A DNA stretch of 64,000 nt from Auanema rhodensis (Eukaryota; Nematoda; Chromadorea; Rhabditida; Rhabditidae): assembly GCA_964057225.1 (NCBI GenBank), contig OZ059895.1, positions 1,798,001-1,862,000 on the forward strand, in the 5' to 3' direction. The notes below the pieces were generated by a model. That model was not told where the DNA came from. It saw only the letters and a program-made list of their open reading frames with translations, and searched no databases. The translations under genes and the position numbers were made by a program. Shown here piece by piece: positions 1-12,297 of this stretch (positions are counted from its first letter, which is position 1; every line of letters starts with the position of its first letter).

Positions 1-3000
1 CACCGAGATATCAACTGATATAAGTTCACACTTATATCCTCGATTTTCACCCTGAAGAATTGATTTTTTCGTTGAATAACATTGTCCATCGTCTTTGCCT
101 TGAAAAATGAAATCTAAAAACATCTACTTTTTGCTAAATTATTTTGAAATTTTTCGAAAAAATTTTTGTCAAAATGTTTTTGGAAGCAATGTTGAGTGTA
201 CATGGAAACTCAACATACACTAATGCATCATTTTTCAAACAATCATAACTAATTTGTGTATTAAGCGTTTCTCAATGTAGTATAGTGCATTCGATGCGGA
301 TTTTTGAGCTGCGTCGATCTGTGTTATCAGATTTGCGCTAGCTTAAAAATGCACCGAGATATCAACTGATATAAGTTCACACTTATATCCTCGATTTTCA
401 CCCTGAAGAATTAATTTTTTCGTTGAATAACATTGTCTATCGTCTTTGCCTTGAAAAATGGAATCTAAAAACATCTATTTTTTGCTAAATTATTTTGAAA
501 TTTTTCGAAAAAATTTTTGTCAAAATGTTTTTGGAAGCAATGTTGAGTGTACATGAAAACTCAACATACACTAATGCATCATTTTTCAAACAATCATAAC
601 TAATTTGTGTATTAAGCGTTTCTCAATGTAGTATAGTGCATTCGACGCGGATTTTTGAGCTGCGTCGATCTGTGTTATCAGATTTGCGCTAGCTTAAAAA
701 TGCACCGAGATATCAACTGATATAAGTTCACACTTATATCCTCGATTTTCACCCTGAAGAATTAATTTTTTCGTTGAATAACATTGTCTATCGTCTTTGC
801 CTTGAAAAATGGAATCTAAAAACATCTATTTTTTGCTAAATTATTTTGAAATTTTTCGAAAAAATTTTTGTCAAAATGTTTTTGGAAGCAATGTTGAGTG
901 TACATGGAAACTCAACATACACTAATGCATCATTTTTCAAACGATCATAACTTATTTTTTGTATCAAGCGTTTCTCGATGTAGTATAGTGCATTCGATGC
1001 GGATTTTTAAGCTGCGTCGATCTGTGTTATCAGATTTGCGCTAGCTTAAAAATGCACCGAGATATCAACTGATATAAGTTCACACTTATATCCTCGATTT
1101 TCACCCTGAAGAATTAATTTTTTCGTTGAATAACATTGTCCATCGTCTTTGCCTTGAAAAATGGAATCTAAAAACATCTACTTTTTGCTAAATTATTTTG
1201 AAATTTTTCGAAAAAATTTTTGTCAAAATGTTTTTGGAAGCAATGTTGAGTGTACATGGAAACTCAACATACACTAATGCATCATTTTTCAAACGATCAT
1301 AACTAATTTTTGTATCAAGCGTTTCTCAATGTAGTATAGTGCATTCGATGCGGATTTTTAAGCTGCGGCGATCTGTGTTATCAGATTTGCGCTAACTTAA
1401 AAATGCACCGAGATATCAACTGATATAAGTTCACACTTATATCCTCGATTTTCACCCTGAAGAATTAATTTTTTCGTTGAATAACATTGTCCATCGTCTT
1501 TGCCTTGAAAAATAGAATCTAAAAACATCTACTTTTTGCTAAATTATTTTGAAATTTTTCGAAAAAATTTTTGTCAAAATGTTTTTGGAAGCAATGTTGA
1601 GTGTACATGGAAACTCAACATACACTAATGCATCATTTTTCAAACGATCATAACTAATTTTTGTATCAAACGTTTCTCAATGTAGTATAGTGCATTCGAT
1701 GCGGATTTTTAAGCTGCGTCGATCTGTGTTATCAGATTTGCGCTAGCTTAAAAATGCACCGAGATATCAACTGATATAAGTTCACACTTATATCCTCGAT
1801 TTTCACCCTGAAGAATTAATTTTTTCGTTGAATAACATTGTCCATCGTCTTTGCCTTGAAAAATAGAATCTAAAAACATCTACTTTTTGCTAAATTATTT
1901 TGAAATTTTTCGAAAAAATTTTTGTCAAAATGTTTTTGGAAGCAATGTTGAGTGTACATGGAAACTCAACATACACTAATGCATCATTTTTCAAACGATC
2001 ATAACTAATTTTTGTATCAAGCGTTTCTCGATGTAGTATAGTGCATTCGATGCGGATTTTTAAGCTGCGTCGATCTGTGTTATCAGATTTGCGCTAGCTT
2101 AAAAATGCACCGAGATATCAACTGATATAAGTTCACACTTATATCCTCGATTTTCACCCTGAAGAATTAATTTTTTCGTTGAATAACATTGTCCATCGTC
2201 TTTGCCTTGAAAAATGGAATCTAAAAACATCTAATTTTTGCTAAATTATTTTGAAATTTTTCGAAAAAATTTTTGTCAAAATGTTTTTGGAAGCAATGTT
2301 GAGTGTACATGGAAACTCAACATACACTAATGCATCATTTTTCAAACGATCATAACTAATTTTTGTATCAAGCGTTTCTCAATGTAGTATAGTGCATTCG
2401 ATGCGGATTTTTAAGCTGCGGCGATCTGTGTTATCAGATTTGCGCTAACTTAAAAAAGCACCGAGATATCAACTGATATAAGTTCACACTTATATCCTCG
2501 ATTTTCACCCTGAAGAATTAATTTTTTCGTTGAATAACATTGTCCATCGTCTTTGCCTTGAAAAATAGAATCTAAAAACATCTACTTTTTGCTAAATTAT
2601 CTTGAAATTTTTCGAAAAAATTTTTGTCAAAATGTTTTTGGAAGCAATGTTGAGTGTACATGGAAACTCAACATACACTAATGCATCATTTTTCAAACGA
2701 TCATAACTAATTTTTGTATCAAACGTTTCTCAATGTAGTATAGTGCATTCGATGCGGATTTTTAAGCTGCGTCGATCTGTGTTATCAGATTTGCGCTAGC
2801 TTAAAAATGCACCGAGATATCAACTGATATAAGTTCACACTTATATCCTCGATTTTCACCCTGAAGAATTAATTTTTTCGTTGAATAACATCGTCCATCG
2901 TCTTTGCCTTGAAAAATGGAATCTAAAAACATCTACTTTTTGCTAAATTATTTTGAAATTTTTCGAAAAAATTTTTGTCAAAATGTTTTTGGAAGCAATG

Positions 3001-4564
3001 TTGAGTGTACATGGAAACTCAACATACACTAATGCATCATTTTTCAAACAATCATAACTAATTTGTGTATTAAGCGTTTCTCAATGTAGTATAGTGCATT
3101 CGATGCGGATTTTTAAGCTGCGGCGATCTGTGTTATCAGATTTGCGCTAACTTAAAAATGCACCGAGATATCAACTGATATAAGTTCACACTTATATCCT
3201 CGATTTTCACCCTGAAGAATTAATTTTTTCGTTGAATAACATTGTCCATCGTCTTTGCCTTGAAAAATAGAATCTAAAAACATCTACTTTTTGCTAAATT
3301 ATTTTGAAATTTTTCGAAAAAATTTTTGTCAAAATGTTTTTGGAAGCAATGTTGAGTGTACATGGAAACTCAACATACACTAATGCATCATTTTTCAAAC
3401 GATCATAACTAATTTTTGTATCAAACGTTTCTCAATGTAGTATAGTGCATTCGATGCGGATTTTTAAGCTGCGTCGATCTGTGTTATCAGATTTGCGCTA
3501 GCTTAAAAATGCACCGAGATATCAACTGATATAAGTTCACACTTATATCCTCGATTTTCACCCTGAAGAATTGATTTTTTCGTTGAATAACATCGTCCAT
3601 CGTCTTTGCCTTGAAAAATGGAATCTAAAAACATCTACTTTTTGCTAAATTATTTTGAAATTTTTCGAAAAAATTTTTGTCAAAATGTTTTTGGAAGCAA
3701 TGTTGAGTGTACATGGAAACTCAACATACACTAATGCATCATTTTTCAAACAATCATAACTAATTTGTGTATTAAGCGTTTCTCAATGTAGTATAGTGCA
3801 TTCGATGCGGATTTTTGAGCTGCGTCGATCTGTGTTATCAGATTTGCGCTAGCTTAAAAATGCACCGAGATATCAACTGATATAAGTTCACACTTATATC
3901 CTCGATTTTCACCCTGAAGAATTAATTTTTTCGTTGAATAACATTGTCTATTGTCTTTGCCTTGAAAAATGGAATCTAAAAACATCTATTTTTTGCTAAA
4001 TTATTTTGAAATTTTTCGAAAAAATTTTTGTCAAAATGTTTTTGGAAGCAATGTTGAGTGTACATGGAAACTCAACATACACTAATGCATCATTTTTCAA
4101 ACGATCATAACTAATTTTTGTATCAAGCGTTTCTCGATGTAGTATAGTGCATTCGATGCGGATTTTTAAGCTGCGTCGATCTGTGTTATCAGATTTGCGC
4201 TAGCTTAAAAATGCACCGAGATATCAACTGATATAAGTTCACACTTATATCCTCGATTTTCACCCTGAAGAATTAATTTTTTCGTTGAATAACATTGTCT
4301 ATCGTCTTTGCCTTGAAAAATGGAATCTAAAAACATCTATTTTTTGCTAAATTATTTTGAAATTTTTCGAAAAAATTTTTGTCAAAATGTTTTTGGAAGC
4401 AATGTTGAGTGTACATGGAAACTCAACATACACTAATGCATCATTTTTCAAACGATCATAACTAATTTTTGTATCAAACGTTTCTCAATGTAGTATAGTG
4501 CATTCGATGCGGATTTTTAAGCTGCGTCGATCTGTGTTATCAGATTTGCGCTAGCTTAAAAATG
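1..4564 (+). repeat. Left mixed block of 13 monomers
   Basis: Copies here alternate among left-domain types. One type has G at 256 with G at 306 (starts 1, 352, 3512). Another has T at 83 and 87, T at 127, C at 262 and G at 274 (starts 703, 3863). A linked two-copy cassette, in which a copy with 314G and 341A is followed by one with 109A and 265A, occurs at 1055-1756, 2108-2809 and 2810-3511. The copy at 2108 also has A at 350. The copy starting at 703 is 352 bp because its T-run near 955-960 has one extra base. No strict higher-order period is seen. Confidence 0.8.
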
Positions 4565-7376
4565 CACCGAGATATCAACTGATATAAGTTCACACTTATA
4601 TCCTCGATTTTCACCCTGAAGAATTAATTTTTTCGTTGAATAACATTGTCCATCGTCTTTGCCTTGAAAAATGGAATCTAAACACATCTACTTTTTGCTA
4701 AATTATTTTGAAATTTTTCGAAAAAATTTTTGTCAAAATGTTTTTGGAAGCAATGTTGAGTGTACATGGAAACTCAACATACACTAATGCATCATTTTTC
4801 AAACGATCATAACTAATTTTTGTAATAAGCGTTTCTCAATGTAGTATAGTGCATTCGATGCGGATTTTTAAGCTGCGTCGATCTGTGTTATCAGATTTGC
4901 GCTAGCTTAAAAATGCACCGAGATATCAACTGATATAAGTTCACACTTATATCCTCGATTTTCACCCTGAAGAATTAATTTTTTCGTTGAATAACATTGT
5001 CTATCGTCTTTGCCTTGAAAAATGGAATCTAAAAACATCTATATTTTGCTAAATTATTTTGAAATTTTTCGAAAAAATTTTTGTCAAAATGTTTTTGGAA
5101 GCAATGTTGAGTGTACATGGAAACTCAACATACACTAATGCATCATTTTTCAAACGATCATAACTAATTTTTGTATCAAGCGTTTCTCGATGTAGTATAG
5201 TGCATTCGATGCGGATTTTTAAGCTGCGTCGATCTGTGTTATCAGATTTGCGCTAGCTTAAAAATGCACCGAGATATCAACTGATATACATAAGTTCACA
5301 CTTATATCCTCGATTTTCACCCTGAAGAATTAATTTTTTCGTTGAATAACATTGTCCATCGTCTTTGCCTTGAAAAATGGAATCTAAACACATCTACTTT
5401 TTGCTAAATTATTTTGAAATTTTTCGAAAAAATTTTTGTCAAAATGTTTTTGGAAGCAATGTTGAGTGTACATGGAAACTCAACATACACTAATGCATCA
5501 TTTTTCAAACGATCATAACTAATTTTTGTAATAAGCGTTTCTCAATGTAGTATAGTGCATTCGATGCGGATTTTTAAGCTGCGTCGATCTGTGTTATCAG
5601 ATTTGCGCTAGCTTAAAAATGCACCGAGATATCAACTGATATAAGTTCACACTTATATCCTCGATTTTCACCCTGAAGAATTAATTTTTTCGTTGAATAA
5701 CATTGTCTATCGTCTTTGCCTTGAAAAATGGAATCTAAAAACATCTATATTTTGCTAAATTATTTTGAAATTTTTCGAAAAAATTTTTGTCAAAATGTTT
5801 TTGGAAGCAATGTTGAGTGTACATGGAAACTCAACATACACTAATGCATCATTTTTCAAACGATCATAACTAATTTTTGTATCAAGCGTTTCTCGATGTA
5901 GTATAGTGCATTCGATGCGGATTTTTAAGCTGCGTCGATCTGTGTTATCAGATTTGCGCTAGCTTAAAAATGCACCGAGATATCAACTGATATAAGTTCA
6001 CACTTATATCCTCGATTTTCACCCTGAAGAATTAATTTTTTCGTTGAATAACATTGTCTATCGTCTTTGCCTTGAAAAATGGAATCTAAAAACATCTATA
6101 TTTTGCTAAATTATTTTGAAATTTTTCGAAAAAATTTTTGTCAAAATGTTTTTGGAAGCAATGTTGAGTGTACATGGAAACTCAACATACACTAATGCAT
6201 CATTTTTCAAACAATCATAACTAATTTTTGTATCAAACGTTTCTCAATGTAGTATAGTGCATTCGATGCGGATTTTTAAGCTGCGTCGATCTGTGTTATC
6301 AGATTTGCGCTAGCTTAAAAATGCACCGAGATATCAACTGATATAAGTTCACACTTATATCCTCGATTTTCACCCTGAAGAATTAATTTTTTCGTTGAAT
6401 AACATTGTCTATCGTCTTTGCCTTGAAAAATGGAATCTAAAAACATCTATATTTTGCTAAATTATTTTGAAATTTTTCGAAAAAATTTTTGTCAAAATGT
6501 TTTTGGAAGCAATGTTGAGTGTACATGGAAACTCAACATACACTAATGCATCATTTTTCAAACAATCATAACTAATTTTTGTATCAAACGTTTCTCAATG
6601 TAGTATAGTGCATTCGATGCGGATTTTTAAGCTGCGTCGATCTGTGTTATCAGATTTGCGCTAGCTTAAAAATGCACCGAGATATCAACTGATATAAGTT
6701 CACACTTATATCCTCGATTTTCACCCTGAAGAATTAATTTTTTCGTTGAATAACATTGTCCATCGTCTTTGCCTTGAAAAATGGAATCTAAACACATCTA
6801 CTTTTTGCTAAATTATTTTGAAATTTTTCGAAAAAATTTTTGTCAAAATGTTTTTGGAAGCAATGTTGAGTGTACATGGAAACTCAACATACACTAATGC
6901 ATCATTTTTCAAACGATCATAACTAATTTTTGTAATAAGCGTTTCTCAATGTAGTATAGTGCATTCGATGCGGATTTTTAAGCTGCGTCGATCTGTGTTA
7001 TCAGATTTGCGCTAGCTTAAAAATGCACCGAGATATCAACTGATATAAGTTCACACTTATATCCTCGATTTTCACCCTGAAGAATTAATTTTTTCGTTGA
7101 ATAACATTGTCTATCGTCTTTGCCTTGAAAAATGGAATCTAAAAACATCTATATTTTGCTAAATTATTTTGAAATTTTTCGAAAAAATTTTTGTCAAAAT
7201 GTTTTTGGAAGCAATGTTGAGTGTACATGGAAACTCAACATACACTAATGCATCATTTTTCAAACGATCATAACTAATTTTTGTATTAAGCGTTTCTCAA
7301 TGTAGTATAGTGCATTCGATGCGGATTTTTAAGCTGCGTCGATCTGTGTTATCAGATTTGCGCTAGCTTAAAAATG
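4565..7376 (+). repeat. Two-monomer higher-order repeat with 119C and TATATTTT types
   Basis: A copy with C at 119 and A at 261 is followed by a copy with T at 127, A at 128 and G at 274. The pair occupies 4565-5266 and recurs at 5267-5972, the second time with a 4-bp insertion. The two copies at 5973-6323 and 6324-6674 look identical to each other (241A, 265A). At 6675 a copy with 119C and 261A appears again, followed by a related 128A copy with T at 262. This is a local dimeric organisation with one monomer-level duplication. Confidence 0.78.
5289..5292 (+). other. 4-bp CATA insertion in dyad 1
   Basis: GATATA is followed by an extra CATA before AGTTC, so this monomer (5267-5621) is 355 bp. 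The insertion interrupts the left arm of dyad 1. It occurs only three times in the window. Confidence 0.9.
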
Positions 7377-9135
7377 CACCGAGATATCAACTGATATAAG
7401 TTCACACTTATATCCTCGATTTTCACCCTGAAGAATTAATTTTTTCGTTGAATAACATTGTCTATCGTCTTTGCCTTGAAAAATGGAATCTAAAAACATC
7501 TATATTTTGCTAAATTATTTTGAAATTTTTCGAAAAAATTTTTGTCAAAATGTTTTTGGAAGCAATGTTGAGTGTACATGGAAACTCAACATACACTAAT
7601 GCATCATTTTTCAAACGATCATAACTAATTTTTGTATCAAGCGTTTCTCGATGTAGTATAGTGCATTCGATGCGGATTTTTAAGCTGCGTCGATCTGTGT
7701 TATCAGATTTGCGCTAGCTTAAAAATGCACCGAGATATCAACTGATATACATAAGTTCACACTTATATCCTCGATTTTCACCCTGAAGAATTAATTTTTT
7801 CGTTGAATAACATTGTCCATCGTCTTTGCCTTGAAAAATGGAATCTAAAAACATCTAATTTTTGCTAAATTATTTTGAAATTTTTCGAAAAAATTTTTGT
7901 CAAAATGTTTTTGGAAGCAATGTTGAGTGTACATGGAAACTCAACATACACTAATGCATCATTTTTCAAACGATCATAACTAATTTGTGTATTAAGCGTT
8001 TCTCAATGTAGTATAGTGCATTCGATGCGGATTTTTGAGCTGCGTCGATCTGTGTTATCAGATTTGCGCTAGCTTAAAAATGCACCGAGATATCAACTGA
8101 TATAAGTTCACACTTATATCCTCGATTTTCACCCTGAAGAATTAATTTTTTCGTTGAATAACATTGTCTATCGTCTTTGCCTTGAAAAATGGAATCTAAA
8201 AACATCTATTTTTTGCTAAATTATTTTGAAATTTTTCGAAAAAATTTTTGTCAAAATGTTTTTGGAAGCAATGTTGAGTGTACATGGAAACTCAACATAC
8301 ACTAATGCATCATTTTTCAAACGATCATAACTAATTTTTGTATCAAGCGTTTCTCGATGTAGTATAGTGCATTCGATGCGGATTTTTAAGCTGCGTCGAT
8401 CTGTGTTATCAGATTTGCGCTAGCTTAAAAATGCACCGAGATATCAACTGATATAAGTTCACACTTATATCCTCGATTTTCACCCTGAAGAATTAATTTT
8501 TTCGTTGAATAACATTGTCTATCGTCTTTGCCTTGAAAAATGGAATCTAAAAACATCTATATTTTGCTAAATTATTTTGAAATTTTTCGAAAAAATTTTT
8601 GTCAAAATGTTTTTGGAAGCAATGTTGAGTGTACATGGAAACTCAACATACACTAATGCATCATTTTTCAAACGATCATAACTAATTTTTGTATCAAACG
8701 TTTCTCAATGTAGTATAGTGCATTCGATGCGGATTTTTAAGCTGCGTCGATCTGTGTTATCAGATTTGCGCTAGCTTAAAAATGCACCGAGATATCAACT
8801 GATATAAGTTCACACTTATATCCTCGATTTTCACCCTGAAGAATTAATTTTTTCGTTGAATAACATCGTCCATCGTCTTTGCCTTGAAAAATGGAATCTA
8901 AAAACATCTACTTTTTGCTAAATTATTTTGAAATTTTTCGAAAAAATTTTTGTCAAAATGTTTTTGGAAGCAATGTTGAGTGTACATGGAAACTCAACAT
9001 ACACTAATGCATCATTTTTCAAACGATCATAACTAATTTTTGTATTAAGCGTTTCTCAATGTAGTATAGTGCATTCGATGCGGATTTTTAAGCTGCGTCG
9101 ATCTGTGTTATCAGATTTGCGCTAGCTTAAAAATG
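7377..9135 (+). repeat. Five-monomer higher-order unit, copy 1 (1759 bp)
   Basis: The order is: 128A with 274G; a 355-bp copy with the CATA insertion, 127A, 256G and 306G; a copy with T at 83, 87 and 127 and G at 274; a copy with 128A and 265A; and a copy with 83C. The next 1759 bp repeats this order. Together they show a five-monomer higher-order repeat in the left domain. Confidence 0.75.
7750..7753 (+). other. CATA insertion, second occurrence
   Basis: The same insertion at the same monomer site makes copy 7728-8082 355 bp. The rest of this monomer (127A, 256G, 306G) differs from the insertion copy at 5267, so the insertion has moved between backgrounds. Confidence 0.9.
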
Positions 9136-10894
9136 CACCGAGATATCAACTGATATAAGTTCACACTTATATCCTCGATTTTCACCCTGAAGAATTAATT
9201 TTTTCGTTGAATAACATTGTCTATCGTCTTTGCCTTGAAAAATGGAATCTAAAAACATCTATATTTTGCTAAATTATTTTGAAATTTTTCGAAAAAATTT
9301 TTGTCAAAATGTTTTTGGAAGCAATGTTGAGTGTACATGGAAACTCAACATACACTAATGCATCATTTTTCAAACGATCATAACTAATTTTTGTATCAAG
9401 CGTTTCTCGATGTAGTATAGTGCATTCGATGCGGATTTTTAAGCTGCGTCGATCTGTGTTATCAGATTTGCGCTAGCTTAAAAATGCACCGAGATATCAA
9501 CTGATATACATAAGTTCACACTTATATCCTCGATTTTCACCCTGAAGAATTAATTTTTTCGTTGAATAACATTGTCCATCGTCTTTGCCTTGAAAAATGG
9601 AATCTAAAAACATCTAATTTTTGCTAAATTATTTTGAAATTTTTCGAAAAAATTTTTGTCAAAATGTTTTTGGAAGCAATGTTGAGTGTACATGGAAACT
9701 CAACATACACTAATGCATCATTTTTCAAACGATCATAACTTATTTGTGTATTAAGCGTTTCTCAATGTAGTATAGTGCATTCGATGCGGATTTTTGAGCT
9801 GCGTCGATCTGTGTTATCAGATTTGCGCTAGCTTAAAAATGCACCGAGATATCAACTGATATAAGTTCACACTTATATCCTCGATTTTCACCCTGAAGAA
9901 TTAATTTTTTCGTTGAATAACATTGTCTATCGTCTTTGCCTTGAAAAATGGAATCTAAAAACATCTATTTTTTGCTAAATTATTTTGAAATTTTTCGAAA
10001 AAATTTTTGTCAAAATGTTTTTGGAAGCAATGTTGAGTGTACATGGAAACTCAACATACACTAATGCATCATTTTTCAAACGATCATAACTAATTTTTGT
10101 ATCAAGCGTTTCTCGATGTAGTATAGTGCATTCGATGCGGATTTTTAAGCTGCGTCGATCTGTGTTATCAGATTTGCGCTAGCTTAAAAATGCACCGAGA
10201 TATCAACTGATATAAGTTCACACTTATATCCTCGATTTTCACCCTGAAGAATTAATTTTTTCGTTGAATAACATTGTCTATCGTCTTTGCCTTGAAAAAT
10301 GGAATCTAAAAACATCTATTTTTTGCTAAATTATCTTGAAATTTTTCGAAAAAATTTTTGTCAAAATGTTTTTGGAAGCAATGTTGAGTGTACATGGAAA
10401 CTCAACATACACTAATGCATCATTTTTCAAACGATCATAACTAATTTTTGTATCAAGCGTTTCTCGATGTAGTATAGTGCATTCGATGCGGATTTTTAAG
10501 CTGCGTCGATCTGTGTTATCAGATTTGCGCTAGCTTAAAAATGCACCGAGATATCAACTGATATAAGTTCACACTTATATCCTCGATTTTCACCCTGAAG
10601 AATTAATTTTTTCGTTGAATAACATCGTCCATCGTCTTTGCCTTGAAAAATGGAATCTAAAAACATCTACTTTTTGCTAAATTATTTTGAAATTTTTCGA
10701 AAAAATTTTTGTCAAAATGTTTTTGGAAGCAATGTTGAGTGTACATGGAAACTCAACATACACTAATGCATCATTTTTCAAACGAACATAACTAATTTTT
10801 GTATTAAGCGTTTCTCAATGTAGTATAGTGCATTCGATGCGGATTTTTAAGCTGCGTCGATCTGTGTTATCAGATTTGCGCTAGCTTAAAAATG
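9136..10894 (+). repeat. Five-monomer higher-order unit, copy 2 (1759 bp)
   Basis: Monomers 1, 2, 3 and 5 match the preceding unit by diagnostic sites, including the CATA insertion in monomer 2. Differences are 251T in monomer 2, 243A (CGAACATAA) in monomer 5, and a different fourth monomer (127T, 143C, 274G in place of 128A, 265A). The fourth position therefore looks converted or exchanged after duplication. Confidence 0.72.
9509..9512 (+). other. CATA insertion, third occurrence
   Basis: Copy 9487-9841 has the insertion on the same background as the copy at 7728 and lies exactly one five-monomer unit (1759 bp) downstream, so it arose by duplication of that unit. Confidence 0.9.
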
Positions 10895-11963
10895 CACCGA
10901 GATATCAACTGATATAAGTTCACACTTATATCCTCGATTTTCACCCTGAAGAATTAATTTTTTCGTTGAATAACATTGTCTATCGTCTTTGCCTTGAAAA
11001 ATGGAATCTAAAAACATCTATTTTTTGCTAAATTATTTTGAAATTTTTCGAAAAAATTTTTGTCAAAATGTTTTTGGAAGCAATGTTGAGTGTACATGGA
11101 AACTCAACATACACTAATGCATCATTTTTCAAACGATCATAACTAATTTTTGTATCAAGCGTTTCTCGATGTAGTATAGTGCATTCGATGCGGATTTTTA
11201 AGCTGCGTCGATCTGTGTTATCAGATTTGCGCTAGCTTAAAAATGCACCGAGATATCAACTGATATAAGTTCACACTTATATCCTCGATTTTCACCCTGA
11301 AGAATTAATTTTTTCGTTGAATAACATTGTCCATCGTCTTTGCCTTGAAAAATGGAATCTAAAAACATCTAATTTTTGCTAAATTATTTTGAAATTTTTC
11401 GAAAAAATTTTTGTCAAAATGTTTTTGGAAGCAATGTTGAGTGTACATGGAAACTCAACATACACTAATGCATCATTTTTCAAACGATCATAACTATTTT
11501 TTGTATCAAGCGTTTCTCAATGTAGTATAGTGCATTCGATGCGGATTTTTAAGCTGCGGCGATCTGTGTTATCAGATTTGCGCTAACTTAAAAATGCACC
11601 GAGATATCAACTGATATAAGTTCACACTTATATCCTCGATTTTCACCCTGAAGAATTAATTTTTTCGTTGAATAACATTGTCCATCGTCTTTGCCTTGAA
11701 AAATAGAATCTAAAAACATCTACTTTTTGCTAAATTATTTTGAAATTTTTCGAAAAAATTTTTGTCAAAATGTTTTTGGAAGCAATGTTGAGTGTACATG
11801 GAAACTCAACATACACTAATGCATCATTTTTCAAACGATCATAACTAATTTTTGTATCAAACGTTTCTCAATGTAGTATAGTGCATTCGATGCGGATTTT
11901 TAAGCTGCGTCGATCTGTGTTATCAGATTTGCGCTAGCTTAAAAATGCACCGAGATATCAACT

Positions 11964-11985
11964 GATATAAGTTCACACTTATATC
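11964..11985. other. Dyad 1, 9-bp stem with 4-nt loop (monomer 17-38)
   Basis: GATATAAGT and ACTTATATC are perfect inverted repeats separated by TCAC. The same element recurs in nearly every monomer, so there are over 170 copies in the window. The variable site 27, where all four bases occur in different copies, lies in the loop. Stem changes are rare: 21A in copies starting at 42836, 49856 and 50207, 24A in the copy at 21425, and a 4-bp insertion in three copies. It could extrude as a small cruciform or form a hairpin in RNA. That function is inference. Confidence 0.8.
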
Positions 11986-12013
11986 CTCGATTTTCACCCT
12001 GAAGAATTAATTT

Positions 12014-12030
12014 TTTCGTTGAATAACATC
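12014..12030 (+). promoter_or_regulatory. Partial CENP-B-box-like motif (monomer 67-83)
   Basis: The sequence TTTCGTTGAATAACATC matches the first half of the mammalian CENP-B box, including TTCG, TTG and the A five bases after TTCG. It lacks the CGGG core that is required in the second half. The last base is the C/T polymorphism at 83. Short partial matches of this kind occur by chance in AT-rich DNA, so this is a weak candidate for a protein-binding site, listed only because it repeats in every monomer. Confidence 0.15.
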
Positions 12031-12096
12031 GTCCATCGTCTTTGCCTTGAAAAATGGAATCTAAAAACATCTACTTTTTGCTAAATTATTTTGAAA

Positions 12097-12108
12097 TTTT
12101 TCGAAAAA
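12097..12108. other. 12-bp perfect palindrome TTTTTCGAAAAA (monomer 150-161)
   Basis: The palindrome is centred on a TTCGAA site and lies inside a looser symmetry in which ATTTTGA (141-147) is the reverse complement of TCAAAAT (169-175). Exceptions are 155A in copies starting at 16862 and 17915, and 157G in copies starting at 40379, 42836, 45293 and 48101. The phased T and A tracts around it would favour intrinsic curvature, which is inference. Confidence 0.75.
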
Positions 12109-12135
12109 ATTTTTGTCAAAATGTTTTTGGAAGCA

Positions 12136-12163
12136 ATGTTGAGTGTACATGGAAACTCAACAT
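12136..12163. other. Dyad 2, 9-bp stem with 10-nt loop (monomer 189-216)
   Basis: ATGTTGAGT and ACTCAACAT are perfect inverted repeats around a 10-nt loop. Several lineage-marking variants (198T, 202G, 205A, 207C) fall in the loop. Arm changes are fewer: 195G in two copies, 210G in one and 211G in three. The near-conservation of the arms may reflect selection, biased repair or chance, and counting substitutions per site across all copies would tell. Confidence 0.78.
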
Positions 12164-12246
12164 ACACTAATGCATCATTTTTCAAACGATCATAACTAAT
12201 TTTTGTATTAAGCGTTTCTCAATGTAGTATAGTGCATTCGATGCGG

Positions 12247-12297
12247 ATTTTTAAGCTGCGTCGATCTGTGTTATCAGATTTGCGCTAGCTTAAAAAT
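12247..12297. other. Dyad 3, 11-bp arms enclosing a nested stem (monomer 300-350)
   Basis: ATTTTTAAGCT (300-310) is the reverse complement of AGCTTAAAAAT (340-350). Inside, GCG (311-313) can pair with CGC (336-338) across a one-base bulge at 339, and ATCTG (317-321) with CAGAT (328-332). The 51-bp element is the strongest potential cruciform in the monomer and ends one base before the next copy. Variants at 306 (G or C), 314 (G), 341 (A), 345 (G) and 347 (C) each disturb a pair, so the fold is not strictly maintained. Confidence 0.75.

Noticed and set aside
12014-12030. CENP-B box
   Set aside because: Only the TTCG half and one A match. The essential CGGG half is missing, so it is listed as a weak resemblance and not called as a box.
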